Shown here: positions 1 through 10,043 of the stretch, piece by piece
Layout of the letters: every line of letters starts with the position of its first letter
Numbering within the stretch: position 1 is the stretch's first letter
NCBI GenBank assembly: GCA_002428995.1
Contig: DIYJ01000014.1
Location: 1-64,000, forward strand
Direction: 5' to 3'
From: Flavobacteriales bacterium UBA6057
GTDB taxonomy: Bacteria > Bacteroidota > Bacteroidia > Flavobacteriales_G > Salibacteraceae
DNA: 64,000 nucleotides
Program-made: the position numbers and the translations under genes
Notes under the pieces: model-generated
Databases searched by the model: none
Seen by the model: the letters and a program-made list of their open reading frames with translations, nothing else
What the model was told of the DNA's origin: nothing

Positions 1-2137
1 TGATTCTGTAGCGTCCGTCTCCCATGGTAGCTACGATGGGTTGCGCAGCAATATCGGCCTGCTCATCTTCCGTACTGAGGTCCATGGGAACAGCTGGCGC
101 GATGGGCAATGGGCTTCCAAAGCTTTCTACACCTTCAGAATCAGCCAAAGGATCGCCAGGGCCTGCCACTGCTGAGCGTGAAGGATCACAGCCGATCGCA
201 GATCCGTAGTAGAATCGTCTCAGCTCATTGCCCGGCTCGATGTAATAACCTGAGTTGAAATTCAAATCTCCCGAGGCAATTCCTCCTTCTGCAGTGATGC
301 TGTTGATCCCAATACCTGCGGTTAACTCTGCATTCTCCCAACCGCTGCCGGTCCAGTGGATGTAGTTGATCTCACCACCAGTCTCTACGTAGTAAACCTT
401 ATCATCCGCGCCCATGGTGATGTCTCCATCAATGCCTGAGGTCCGGATATTGCCCAATCCGCCAGCAGCCCACTGGGTGCCTGCCCAATACAGGCAGTAC
501 ATGCCTCCGGCCGTTGTTTTGAAAAACACCTGGTCGTTGCTATTGATCGCCAAATTTCCGGCACATCCTGAGGTGACGGCATTGTCAGCATTCGAGACGG
601 CCCAGTTGCTCCCCGTCCAATACAGGTATTTGATCCCTCCCGAGGTTGTTCTGTAAAAGATCTGATCGTTGTTATTGATTACCAAGTCTCCTGCACATCC
701 CGAGGTGACGGCATTGTTAAGGGGCGACCACAACCAGCTCGACCCATTCCAAAACACGCAGTTGATACCTCCGCTGGTGGTTCGATAGAAAATCTGACCG
801 TTACTGTTGGTCACAACAGAACCAGCACATGAATTACCTGTGATACCACCAAAATCGCCATCTACCCAGGTTGAGCCTGACAAATAGAGCGCATGAAGTG
901 AGTTATCAGAGCTTTGGTAGTAATACTGACCTCCTCCGGGCTTGGAGGCGATGTTGCTCGCAACGCTGTAATTCAGGTTCGGGCCAATTTCCCAAAGGTT
1001 GTGATAGCCAAAAGCATCCCCTACCGCGAATCCAATCCGATCGGAGGTGGTTCTGAAAATGGCGTTGCCAAAATCGTCCACGTGCATATTGTCCTTGACG
1101 ATGTTGTTATTAGAGGCGTTTACATCATCCTTCCACCACTGAACCTGCGAACAACCAAAATCATCGGTTTTGTACTCGATTTCGCACTTAAACAGCCTCA
1201 AAGCTGTTTTGCGCTGGTCTTGATCTGCTACAAATCCAAGCGAAAAACCGGTACTACTTTCAGGAAACGCGGTAGGTGAAATGGTAATTTCATAATCGCC
1301 AAAGCCTGAAGGAGTATTGGCATCCGCCATCGTTACAACACCAATATCAGTTCCTCCCTTTATGCAATTCACAAAGTCCGTTGCATTTCCTGAGCAGCGA
1401 TGGCTCATGACCTTCACCTTCGCTCTATTGGGACTTGGACTGCCATAGGACTTGTGCTGGAACTTGACTGTCATATTTGCCACATCCCGCATGGTAAGAC
1501 CAGCTGGAAGTGGGAAATAGACGGTGGCCATGTAGTTGACCACTGTGGTACACCATACTGCCCCCTCTTCATGGCCAACGAGGTCAACAGAGCTTTGAAA
1601 CGTATTCGTGGTTGAATTACTGCACCCAAATCCGTGAGTTCTGGATGATTTGACACTCCGCAGATATGGATAGTTGCTGTACACAGTTGTATTTTCAATC
1701 AAATAAGTTCTGGGATTAGCAGATTTGATCTCGAACGGCCGCGCAAGCATGTTATTCGTCTCATTGGTTTCAGTGATGACATTATCCGGATCTACAATGG
1801 CAAGGATGTAATAGTGTCCGGGTGTGAAGTTCACGGGAACCGCCCAGGGAATCAAAGCTCCTTCTGTGTAGTTCGTGCCTGGAATTGGATCCAGGATGTC
1901 CGTAGCCAGCAGTCTATGTGTACCGCTTAGATCAGGCGTGGTTGAGAGGTAATACTTGAGCACCGAACTCGGAGCTGCTCCAGAATGAAAGTTCCATGTA
2001 ACTGAGGTCAACGTAAGTGTTTGCCCCTGCTCGATGGAATTGCCGGTTCCGATGGTGTATGGCTCCAAATCCTGGGATAAACCAACTCCTGAGAACAGAA
2101 GTACAGCAATGAATAAAAGGGAAAAATAGGTTTTCAT
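1..2137 (-). CDS. Secreted CARDB / lectin-repeat protein, C-terminus outside window
   Basis: I translated this frame by eye: it is open from an ATG at 2137 to the window edge (about 712 residues). A signal peptide (MKTYFSLLFIAVLLFSG, cleaved after GLSQ) is followed by a CARDB-like Ig domain (to about residue 135, with TETNETNNM near its end). A middle beta-rich region is followed by at least four copies of a roughly 45-residue repeat of the form AGxLxIxxxDQxFYxTTxGGIxxLYWxGxxW. That pattern is typical of beta-propeller lectins and tachylectin/PLL-like repeats, so carbohydrate binding at the cell surface is inferred. The missing end would be expected to carry a T9SS sorting domain, given its neighbours. 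The exact family of the repeats is uncertain. Confidence 0.8.
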   Translation of the reverse strand, partial: MKTYFSLLFIAVLLFSGVGLSQDLEPYTIGTGNSIEQGQTLTLTSVTWNFHSGAAPSSVLKYYLSTTPDLSGTHRLLATDILDPIPGTNYTEGALIPWAVPVNFTPGHYYILAIVDPDNVITETNETNNMLARPFEIKSANPRTYLIENTTVYSNYPYLRSVKSSRTHGFGCSNSTTNTFQSSVDLVGHEEGAVWCTTVVNYMATVYFPLPAGLTMRDVANMTVKFQHKSYGSPSPNRAKVKVMSHRCSGNATDFVNCIKGGTDIGVVTMADANTPSGFGDYEITISPTAFPESSTGFSLGFVADQDQRKTALRLFKCEIEYKTDDFGCSQVQWWKDDVNASNNNIVKDNMHVDDFGNAIFRTTSDRIGFAVGDAFGYHNLWEIGPNLNYSVASNIASKPGGGQYYYQSSDNSLHALYLSGSTWVDGDFGGITGNSCAGSVVTNSNGQIFYRTTSGGINCVFWNGSSWLWSPLNNAVTSGCAGDLVINNNDQIFYRTTSGGIKYLYWTGSNWAVSNADNAVTSGCAGNLAINSNDQVFFKTTAGGMYCLYWAGTQWAAGGLGNIRTSGIDGDITMGADDKVYYVETGGEINYIHWTGSGWENAELTAGIGINSITAEGGIASGDLNFNSGYYIEPGNELRRFYYGSAIGCDPSRSAVAGPGDPLADSEGVESFGSPLPIAPAVPMDLSTEDEQADIAAQPIVATMGDGRYRI

Positions 2138-2550
2138 AAAGTGAGAAATGGGTTAAGCTGCCTACTCTAAAAAATGCTTTTCGGCTTCCGCATAAAAGAG
2201 TGAAGCTATGGGCGTGGACTTCTCCAAAAAGCTGAACCAGTGCCCTTTTTATGTGAGCGTTGCAGTTTATTCTCTGAGCGTAGATCGAGCTGTTGAAACG
2301 CGAACAGGAAGACTCCGATTCCGACCAATGATCACTTTTGAAATCAGATCCAAAACGTCACCGCCAGAAGCAGCTTCACAGGCGCAGAAAAACATGAGCG
2401 GCCGTTTGTCCAGGCCTCATCATTCAACCAAAAGCGTCTGTGCCATTAAAACCGAGTGCGTATAAATACCTGATTTAAAAACACAGGTATAAAGGCCGTT
2501 TCAAAGCCTGTCAGGAGTAGAGATGTTTGAGCCAAACTAACTCATGACCT
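2138..2550. other. Divergent intergenic region
   Basis: This 413-nt spacer separates two divergently transcribed genes for exported proteins and must hold both promoters. I could not pick a convincing Bacteroidota promoter pair (TTG near -33 with TAnnTTTG near -7). An 85-codon frame inside it (2208-2465, plus strand) has an unnatural composition and no recognisable feature, so I do not call it a gene. Confidence 0.5.
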
Positions 2551-4428
2551 ATGAAACTCAAGCTAATCACCTTTGGACTATTGAGCCTGGCTCTCACCAC
2601 ATCTGCGCAGAAAAAAGCGACATCCATCACCTCTGTTCTTTGCGGGGGCACCATCCTCACAATGGATGAGCAGAACCCAACCACCGACACCCTGGCCTTC
2701 CAGAATGGAATTATAACGGCCGTTGGCAATTTGAACGGAATTTCGAGGGATAACCTACAGATCATCAACCTGAACAACAAAACGGCCATGCCCGGCTTTG
2801 TGGAGCCTCATACACACCCTGATCTGGCAGCACTGGTTGCACTTGATCAAATCATGGACGTGGGTTACGTGTCCAGCGCACCAGAAACGCTCAACCGCGC
2901 CTATGACGGCCAAAAGTGCTTTGAAGATGAACTCAAGGCGATTAAAGCTCAAATCGCAGTGTTCGAGAAGAAAGATTCGAATCATCAAAGCCTCATCCTA
3001 TTCGGCTGGGACCCTATCTTCTATGGAAACACAGACACGGTAGACAGCAATTGCAACCTGACCTGGTTGGATGATTCAACGAGCACTCCGGCAAAAATGA
3101 TTGATGAGCGCATTGGCAGTTCCATTCCCATTGCCGTGTGGCTGCAGTCCATGCACACAATCTACACCAACACCAAATGGATGCAGAAGTATGGTTTGGA
3201 TAAGCGAGCATGTGATTCACTCTGTCAATACTGTTTGAAAGGCCCAGATAGTCTGCCCATTGGAAGGTTCGAAGAATCCATTGGAGTTCAGGGGGCTACT
3301 TCAGAGTTCCTCGAAACAGCCGTCAGCCCTACTGAATTTAGCAAGAACATCTCGCAGACAATCGACTCTTATCACGAAGTAGGAGTGTCGACCATTGGAG
3401 TAATGGGTACTACCGAAGCAATGAAAAATGCCCTCGCAGCAGTCGCCCTCGTAAATCCCTTGCGCATGGGTGTGTTTCTCAAAGGAACCGTTGAGGAAAA
3501 AGGCTCAGGCTGTGCCACACAGAAGATGCTTGACGGGTTGATGATGGATGTAAAACGACCAGGAGTACCCAGCTTGTTGGTCAATACCATTGGAACCAAG
3601 TTTTGGTATGACGGTGCTCCCTACACCGGAAGCATGTACCTGGATAGCCTGGAGCAAGACTACTACCGGGTCGACTGGCTCACCAGTCAACTGGGAATTC
3701 CTCAATACGCTCGCCTCTACGGTCGCGACCCGCACAGGAACTACGGTCACTCTAACTTTCCGGGAGCAGAAGGCATGGCTGACTTTCAGCAGGCCTTAAA
3801 AGAGGCAAAGAGTGATGGCATACTCGCTGTTCATGCACAAGGAGGTCAGGCAGGCGCAGATGTGCTTGGCTTTTACCAAAACTTGAATTCAACGTCCCGC
3901 TCGAAGGCTTCAGAAACACCCGTCCAGTATCGCCTGGAGCACAACGGGTTCATAGATCCCGCGAGTTTTTCAAATCTTCCGGGAACGCCTGTACACCTGA
4001 GCTTCCATGTGCTGCATATCTACTGGTATGGGTATGACTTCGTGAGTTTGTTCAACGCCAACACACTGGAGCACGTAATGCCCATCAAACCCGCTGTTGA
4101 TCTCGGGCTGGATGTTTCCTTCCATACCGACTACCCCATGTATCCACCCAATCCTCTGCTCACGGTGCGCACTGCGGTTACGCGAAAAATGTATAAGAAC
4201 AACGAGCCCTTTGACTCCAATGGGATTTCAGTGCCCGATGCGCTCAAGGCCGTCACAATCAACGCAGCCATGGCAATGAACATGGAAGATCAAATCGGAA
4301 GCCTTGAGGTGGGGAAACACGCAGACATCGTCATTCTCGAGGAAAACCCTCTTTCGGTAGATGAAGACCTGCTACACACCATTGGTATCTACGATTTGTT
4401 CCTGGATGGTAAATCGGTGCTGAAGTAG
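2551..4428 (+). CDS. Exported amidohydrolase family 3 (YtcJ-like) protein
   Basis: A metal-dependent hydrolase of the amidohydrolase superfamily. A Sec signal peptide ends near TTSAQ (residue 20). The hallmark metal-binding HxH motif is PHTHPD (H87, H89), and the C-terminus carries the family signature GSLEVGKHADIVILEENPL. Length (625 aa) fits the YtcJ/amidohydrolase_3 group, which cleaves C-N bonds in small amides or N-acyl compounds; the substrate cannot be read from the sequence. The signal peptide places it in the periplasm. The gene stands alone, with about 180 nt to the next gene. Confidence 0.88.
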   Translation: MKLKLITFGLLSLALTTSAQKKATSITSVLCGGTILTMDEQNPTTDTLAFQNGIITAVGNLNGISRDNLQIINLNNKTAMPGFVEPHTHPDLAALVALDQIMDVGYVSSAPETLNRAYDGQKCFEDELKAIKAQIAVFEKKDSNHQSLILFGWDPIFYGNTDTVDSNCNLTWLDDSTSTPAKMIDERIGSSIPIAVWLQSMHTIYTNTKWMQKYGLDKRACDSLCQYCLKGPDSLPIGRFEESIGVQGATSEFLETAVSPTEFSKNISQTIDSYHEVGVSTIGVMGTTEAMKNALAAVALVNPLRMGVFLKGTVEEKGSGCATQKMLDGLMMDVKRPGVPSLLVNTIGTKFWYDGAPYTGSMYLDSLEQDYYRVDWLTSQLGIPQYARLYGRDPHRNYGHSNFPGAEGMADFQQALKEAKSDGILAVHAQGGQAGADVLGFYQNLNSTSRSKASETPVQYRLEHNGFIDPASFSNLPGTPVHLSFHVLHIYWYGYDFVSLFNANTLEHVMPIKPAVDLGLDVSFHTDYPMYPPNPLLTVRTAVTRKMYKNNEPFDSNGISVPDALKAVTINAAMAMNMEDQIGSLEVGKHADIVILEENPLSVDEDLLHTIGIYDLFLDGKSVLK

Positions 4429-4608
4429 TGAAACCCTTTAAGGATTCATCAAACAGCCGGATGACGAGCACTTTCCCTGGATTCCAAAAAATGGAAAACC
4501 CTACCAAGAATGGGAGACACGGCACAGACAAAAAGAAAACAAACCACTAATTATCAAACACTTAACCAAATGGCATAGTTAGCGCTTAAGGGGCAAAAAA
4601 CAGAAACC

Positions 4609-6525
4609 GTGAAAAGCCCGTTCAACCCATTCCCGATCTGTAAAGCTCCTTCGACCGCTGACTTTGAAACCAGCGTTAAGTGCCTCATCATACTTCTTAT
4701 TGGAAACCTTCTCCCGCATGCATTGCATGCTCAGGTGATCAACGCGTATGCGGAGGTCACCAATATTTCGGGAGCCACCGTTACCATAGGAATCGTAGAC
4801 GAAACAGGCGACACATTCGAAGATGGAGAGCAGGTGATCATCATGCAGATGCAGGATGATGTGATTGGCGCCAACACGGGAGACAACAGCAACTTCGGGA
4901 AGCTGGGTACCATCCAGTCAGCAGGATTGTATGAAATCACCACCATCACTTCACACATCGAAGCAGGGGGCGTTCCGACATCTTTCACACTGAATGCCAG
5001 TTTAAAGAACAGTTACAATACAGGTGCAAACTCCAGTATACAGATCATCTCCTTTCCCAGATTCGGTGACCCGGATTACACGCTTAGCGGAGCCTCGGCC
5101 CTTTCATGGAACGGTAGCATTGGTGGAGTGATTGCGCTGCAGGTAGACGGAGAGCTCACCCTTGCCGGAGACATTAATGCAGACAGCGATGGGTTTCGTG
5201 GAGCCTCTGCCAATGGTGGCGGTGCCGCAGGATGTTCTGGCAATGTCAATTACAGACTGGCCATGAGCAACAACTTCGCGAACAAGGGTGAAGGGATTTA
5301 CAAGTCAACAAACTCCGGCTATGCCGCGGGTCAGGCACGCATCCTCACCGGTGGCGGTGGTGGAAACAGTCACAATGGTGGCGGTGGCGGTGGTGGCAAC
5401 TATTCCGCAGGTGGTGCTGGCGGCCCGGGGTGGCCCAACTGCTCACCTACTGCGGGCGGAACGGGAGGTATCGATCTGAGTGGTGAAATTGTGCCGGGAC
5501 GCATCTTCATGGGAGGTGGCGGTGGTGCCGGTGAAGGAAACAATGGCGGCTCGCGAGATGCTGGCAATGGAGGAGGCATCATATTGATCAATGCCATGGA
5601 AGTACGCACAGAGGGTACGTGTTCAGGCATCACGATTTCGGCTGATGGAGCTTCTGTGGCTCTCGGCAGCGGTGGTGATGGCAACAGCGGTGGAGGTGCG
5701 GGCGGCACGGTTTTGTTTGAAGTAAAAACCTGGGATGTCGCTTCCGGGTGTCCGGTTACCGTGCGGGCCAATGGCGGAGATGGCGGAGATGTGACTCACC
5801 AGCACATTCACGGTGCCGGTGGAGGTGGCGGCCAGGGAGCTGTCATCTATTCGATCTCAGAGCCGAGTGCCAATACCACAACCTTCACCGACCCAGGAGA
5901 AGGAGGATCGAACTGCTACACCTGTGGCAATGCCGGTGTGGGAGAAGGGCTTGCAGGCGCAGGAATCATCGACAACACTTCAGGGCCACTGCCCATCTCG
6001 TTGATCAACTTTCAAGCTATGACCAACAGCAACGGGGAAGTAGAGGTCATCTGGCAAACCGCGTCCGAGATCAACAATGACTTTTTTACCATCGAACGCT
6101 CTCAGAACACGGTGGACTGGGAAGTGGTCACCTACATCGCAGGTGCGGGGAATTCGCAAGAGGTGCTGACCTATGAGGAGGTAGACCCCAATCCACATCA
6201 GGGGCTTTCTTACTACCGATTGAAGCAAACAGATTTCGATGGGAGATTCGAATACTTCGCATGGGAACCGGTCACATTGGAAACCAAGGTAGAAGCTGAA
6301 ATTTGGATGTATCCCAATCCGACCAATGCGCTTGTCCACATATTCTCAGGCTCAGACCTGGAGGGAGAGTTTTCGGTTTACAACACCATGGGCACCGACA
6401 TCACAGCAAGGGTCGCAACGCAGAACATTTCGGACAATCATAGGACCATTGACCTTTCTACTGTTCCTCCGGGGTTTTACGTCATCGTAAGTGAAGGACA
6501 TTCACAGATGATCAACAAACTGTAG
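4609..6525 (+). CDS. Glycine-rich T9SS-secreted surface protein
   Basis: The frame starts at a GTG. A long N-region precedes a hydrophobic signal segment (LIILLIGNLLPHALHAQ), so cleavage is predicted around residue 42. A beta-rich domain follows, then a markedly glycine-rich stretch (about residues 195-440, runs such as GGGGGGNYSAGGAGGPG). An Ig/fibronectin-like region (FQAMTNSNGEVEVIWQTASE) comes next and a C-terminal type A sorting domain beginning WMYPNPTNALVHI. The SLINFxAxxxxxxVxLxWxTASExNNxxFxIERS lead-in to the sorting domain is common in Bacteroidota T9SS cargo. Role: extracellular or surface-attached, function unknown. Confidence 0.85.
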   Translation: MKSPFNPFPICKAPSTADFETSVKCLIILLIGNLLPHALHAQVINAYAEVTNISGATVTIGIVDETGDTFEDGEQVIIMQMQDDVIGANTGDNSNFGKLGTIQSAGLYEITTITSHIEAGGVPTSFTLNASLKNSYNTGANSSIQIISFPRFGDPDYTLSGASALSWNGSIGGVIALQVDGELTLAGDINADSDGFRGASANGGGAAGCSGNVNYRLAMSNNFANKGEGIYKSTNSGYAAGQARILTGGGGGNSHNGGGGGGGNYSAGGAGGPGWPNCSPTAGGTGGIDLSGEIVPGRIFMGGGGGAGEGNNGGSRDAGNGGGIILINAMEVRTEGTCSGITISADGASVALGSGGDGNSGGGAGGTVLFEVKTWDVASGCPVTVRANGGDGGDVTHQHIHGAGGGGGQGAVIYSISEPSANTTTFTDPGEGGSNCYTCGNAGVGEGLAGAGIIDNTSGPLPISLINFQAMTNSNGEVEVIWQTASEINNDFFTIERSQNTVDWEVVTYIAGAGNSQEVLTYEEVDPNPHQGLSYYRLKQTDFDGRFEYFAWEPVTLETKVEAEIWMYPNPTNALVHIFSGSDLEGEFSVYNTMGTDITARVATQNISDNHRTIDLSTVPPGFYVIVSEGHSQMINKL

Positions 6526-6706
6526 CAGAAGCCTCGTCTTTCGGCTCCTGTTTCCTGCAGCTCAATGCCCTTAGAACAACCAGGTCCGCTCACGATGTCG
6601 GGAAAGCAGTAAACCTGGGAATCAAGCACTTAGTGCAGCCTCCATAATTAATCTATATCCCTCAGAGAAGCTCGATCCATGTCGAAGTTATGTTCGCAGG
6701 AGAAAG

Positions 6707-9700
6707 ATGTCACTGCTACGATCATCATCGAAATGCTTGCTCGCGCTCCTTATCTTCCATCACAGCGTTGCGGCTGGCGAACTGGATCCCCAGAAAGCAC
6801 AAGAGCTGGTGAACCAATGCTCCATTGGATTTGCAGACCTTCCTGTTGAAGCGGCATTGATAAAGCAAGACAGCATCGTTCGTGTGCTGTCAGATCATGA
6901 ACTCTACAGCGAAGCACTCCTATGCAGGGCGAAAGCGCTGCACGAACTGCTGCTCAACAGAGGACACCGAGAAATCTCTGAGCGTCTGTCTCAAACACTC
7001 CAGGCGGTTTCAGTATATCATGGAAACCTCAAAGCGCCTACGGATTCAATGCTGCTGGCCTTATGCGAGCGTTTGAGGCACACCGGGCATCAATTGCAGG
7101 CCATGGAGTTGGTGGAACTACTTCGAAACCGTTTATCCGATTCGCTGCTTCTGAAAGACTGCGACATAGAGCAGGGCGCCATCTGCACAGACCTCATGCA
7201 GTTTGAGAAAGCTACCGTTCACTATCATCACGCCATTGAGCGCTCTTTGAAAGCCCCTGAACCTGATACACCAGGTATTGCAAAAATCTACATGAAGCTC
7301 GCCATCACCCACTCGAGGAACTTGGAAGATCACAATCTGGGGCTTCGATACATTGGATTGGCATTGAACCTGCTCACTGAGCACTTTGGTCCGAAGCATT
7401 CTCATTTGTTGATCTACCGCTGCTTACAAGCGGCCATGCTGGCTTCTTCCAAACGTTGTGATGAGGCACAGGAAAAGGCAAGACAGCTGGTTTCGGATGC
7501 TGAAAACATGCCTGGACTGCACACCGGAGGCATACTCATGGTGTATGAGCGTGCGGCCGGAGTCCATTCAAGATGCAGTGCCATGGATTCTTCCATTCCA
7601 CTGCTGAAAAAAGCCATTCGCCTCGCGGAGCAAGCACGCGCCTCAGATTCTTTCAGGCACGGGTGTTTGCATTCGCGACTGGGCAGCGCCCTTCGGTTCA
7701 GCGGTGATTTTGAAGCCGCGCAGCAAAGTCTTTTGATGGCCGAACAGCTTGGACTGGAGCAGCAAACGGACTGGCATCGTGTGCTGATACTGAGCCCCAC
7801 CTATTATGAGTTGGGTGCCCTGGAGCTCGATCAAAAAAACCATCTCCAAGCTGCGGTCTACTTCCACAAGTCGCTGCAGGCATACTGCTTTGATTACGAT
7901 TCGGTGGATTTGGCGAAAAACCCGGTGCCAAAGGAACAAACCTTCAAATCTGTGATGCAGGGCGCGCTCACCCGCAAAGCTGAGGCTCTGATCGGGCTGG
8001 CCGGGAGCTCTGAGCCTGAAATGGCAACGCACTACCTGCAAATAGCCTGGAAGTGCTTTACCACTGCCTACGATATCGTGGACGAGGTGCACTCGGAAAT
8101 CTTCACACCCGCCAGCCAGATGGTCTCCAATGAAGAATTTAGACCCGTGCTGGAAGGTGCGCTGAACACCGCTCATCAACTCTTTGAGTTCACAGGGGAT
8201 GCAAGCTACATTCAACGGGCATTTGTCATGCACCAGCGCATGAAGGCAAAGCAGTTGTTCCAAAACATCCAGGAGGTAGAGCTCAACATGGAGCTGGGAG
8301 TGCCTGATTCTTTGACACGGTTGGGGACCGCGATGGAACAGAAAATCACCTTAATTCAATCTCAGCTCGCTGAGGCGCGTGAAGCGAATGATTCTATGGG
8401 TGTCAGCGTGCTGGAGCAGCACATTCTGAGTGCCCAGCATCAACTCGACTCCTTTCGCGTTTTTCTGTTCCAGGAATACCCAGGCTATTACACCTCCAGA
8501 AAACCGGACACCGCATTTTCAGCCCGAAACTTTAGCGCTTATCTGGCTGCTCAGCAACAAGCAGGCTTAGCCTACTTCATTGGAGATTCCTCCTCCTTCG
8601 TTTTTGCACTCGTGGAAGACCAGATCATGCTTGATGAACTGCCTCATCCGGATCAAATGGAAGTGCTGTTCACTCCCTTCAGGAAGTGCCTTATCGACTT
8701 CAACTTCCTCACCCAGCAGCCCGATGAAGCCTATTCACTCTACACCTCTTCAGCCCATGCACTGTACCAGGCTCTTTTTCCCGAATCGGTTCAGGCGATG
8801 CTTCAAACCACATCCCGGCTCCTGGTATTTCCTGACGGGCTTTTGCACGATCTGCCTTTTGGAGCCCTGTTATCAGGCGATGCTCCGAAAAAGAACCAAG
8901 GCTACGCTGAACTGCCCTATCTGATCAACAGCCATGTGATTGCCTACAGCGAATCGGCACTCCTGCTCAATACCAAAACGGCCTCACCGCAAGACCGAAA
9001 ACCTTACCTCGGGATGGCACCGGAATACGATGGCGACTTTCTCACCCAGGCCCATTTGTCCAGGGATGTCATCGCATTCCGTGAATCACAGAGCAAACTC
9101 TGGGGTAATCAGGAGGAGGTCAATGCAGCGCACCAATTGTTGGGTGGCCATCAATTCCTCGGCAGTCACGCAAGTGAGCAGGAGTTCAAAGCATCGGCCG
9201 GCCAGTATCAGGTTCTGCATTTGGCCATGCACGCTCTGGCTGATCAGGAAAACCCTTGGTTTTCAAAGCTCATTTTCAGTAAGCCACAATCAGGTATCGA
9301 AGACGGTTTTTTACACGCATTCGAGTTATATGGGATGAAACTCAGCGCTGACCTGGCCGTGCTCAGCGCATGTCATTCAGGAACAGGAAGGGTGGTTCCA
9401 GGCGAAGGCAGCATGACCCTGGCTCGTGCGTTCCGCTACGCTGGATGCCCCAGTGTGGTGATGAGTCTTTGGCAGGCAGAAGACCAAGTGACTGCTACTC
9501 TGATGAACGATTTTTTCAGAGCTCTCAATGACGGATCAAGCAAAGACAGAGCCCTTTCAGAAGCCAAGAGAAGCTACCTGATGCATGCTGGTGCGCTGAA
9601 AAGCCATCCCTTCTTTTGGTCCAACTTCCTGGTCATCGGCAATCCATCTGCCGTTCACTTTGATACCAATCGAGGATTAGGTCTCCTGCCGCTTGCAGGG

Positions 9701-9784
9701 ATCACATTGGTTTTGGTCTTGTCAGTGGTGTTCATCCTGGGAAGGAAAAAGGCCGTAAGGATCACTTCCTCTCAGCGAGACTGA
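6707..9784 (+). CDS. TPR-CHAT caspase-like protease, membrane-anchored
   Basis: A 1025-aa protein with an N-terminal signal-like segment (CLLALLIFHHSVAAGE), a long helical TPR region (about residues 70-520), a coiled-coil stretch and a C-terminal CHAT domain. CHAT (caspase HetF associated with TPRs) is a clan CD peptidase fold. The expected dyad is present: His842 in LHLAMHA and Cys889 in LSACHSGTG, followed by the usual PGEGSMTLARAF...VVMSLWQ segment. After the CHAT domain there is a single transmembrane helix (LAGITLVLVLSVVFIL) and a basic tail, so the bulk should face the periplasm with a short cytoplasmic end. CHAT proteins are proposed to act in programmed cell death or stress responses; the trigger here is unknown. 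Confidence 0.9.
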   Translation: MSLLRSSSKCLLALLIFHHSVAAGELDPQKAQELVNQCSIGFADLPVEAALIKQDSIVRVLSDHELYSEALLCRAKALHELLLNRGHREISERLSQTLQAVSVYHGNLKAPTDSMLLALCERLRHTGHQLQAMELVELLRNRLSDSLLLKDCDIEQGAICTDLMQFEKATVHYHHAIERSLKAPEPDTPGIAKIYMKLAITHSRNLEDHNLGLRYIGLALNLLTEHFGPKHSHLLIYRCLQAAMLASSKRCDEAQEKARQLVSDAENMPGLHTGGILMVYERAAGVHSRCSAMDSSIPLLKKAIRLAEQARASDSFRHGCLHSRLGSALRFSGDFEAAQQSLLMAEQLGLEQQTDWHRVLILSPTYYELGALELDQKNHLQAAVYFHKSLQAYCFDYDSVDLAKNPVPKEQTFKSVMQGALTRKAEALIGLAGSSEPEMATHYLQIAWKCFTTAYDIVDEVHSEIFTPASQMVSNEEFRPVLEGALNTAHQLFEFTGDASYIQRAFVMHQRMKAKQLFQNIQEVELNMELGVPDSLTRLGTAMEQKITLIQSQLAEAREANDSMGVSVLEQHILSAQHQLDSFRVFLFQEYPGYYTSRKPDTAFSARNFSAYLAAQQQAGLAYFIGDSSSFVFALVEDQIMLDELPHPDQMEVLFTPFRKCLIDFNFLTQQPDEAYSLYTSSAHALYQALFPESVQAMLQTTSRLLVFPDGLLHDLPFGALLSGDAPKKNQGYAELPYLINSHVIAYSESALLLNTKTASPQDRKPYLGMAPEYDGDFLTQAHLSRDVIAFRESQSKLWGNQEEVNAAHQLLGGHQFLGSHASEQEFKASAGQYQVLHLAMHALADQENPWFSKLIFSKPQSGIEDGFLHAFELYGMKLSADLAVLSACHSGTGRVVPGEGSMTLARAFRYAGCPSVVMSLWQAEDQVTATLMNDFFRALNDGSSKDRALSEAKRSYLMHAGALKSHPFFWSNFLVIGNPSAVHFDTNRGLGLLPLAGITLVLVLSVVFILGRKKAVRITSSQRD

Positions 9785-10043
9785 GGCAACGAGTACAGAT
9801 GCTCGTAAGCTCATCTGAACCGATTCTGGCCACGAATCCAAGGTTGGATAAAAGGCATTTCCGCCATGCTCCGATGGCTTCCTGATTAACACGTTCATCA
9901 ACTGATCCGACACGGTCATTTGAAAAACCGACACGCCCAACAACCCTGGCTTGCGGTCACGCCCATGAGAAATTACGTTGGCCGCGAAAAACAAACACTT
10001 ACTAACGCGAGCGACACCCGTTGCTTGCACAATCAAACCCACT

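Noticed and set aside
2208..2465. 85-codon frame in the divergent spacer
   Set aside because: No motif, unusual composition, located where promoters must lie.
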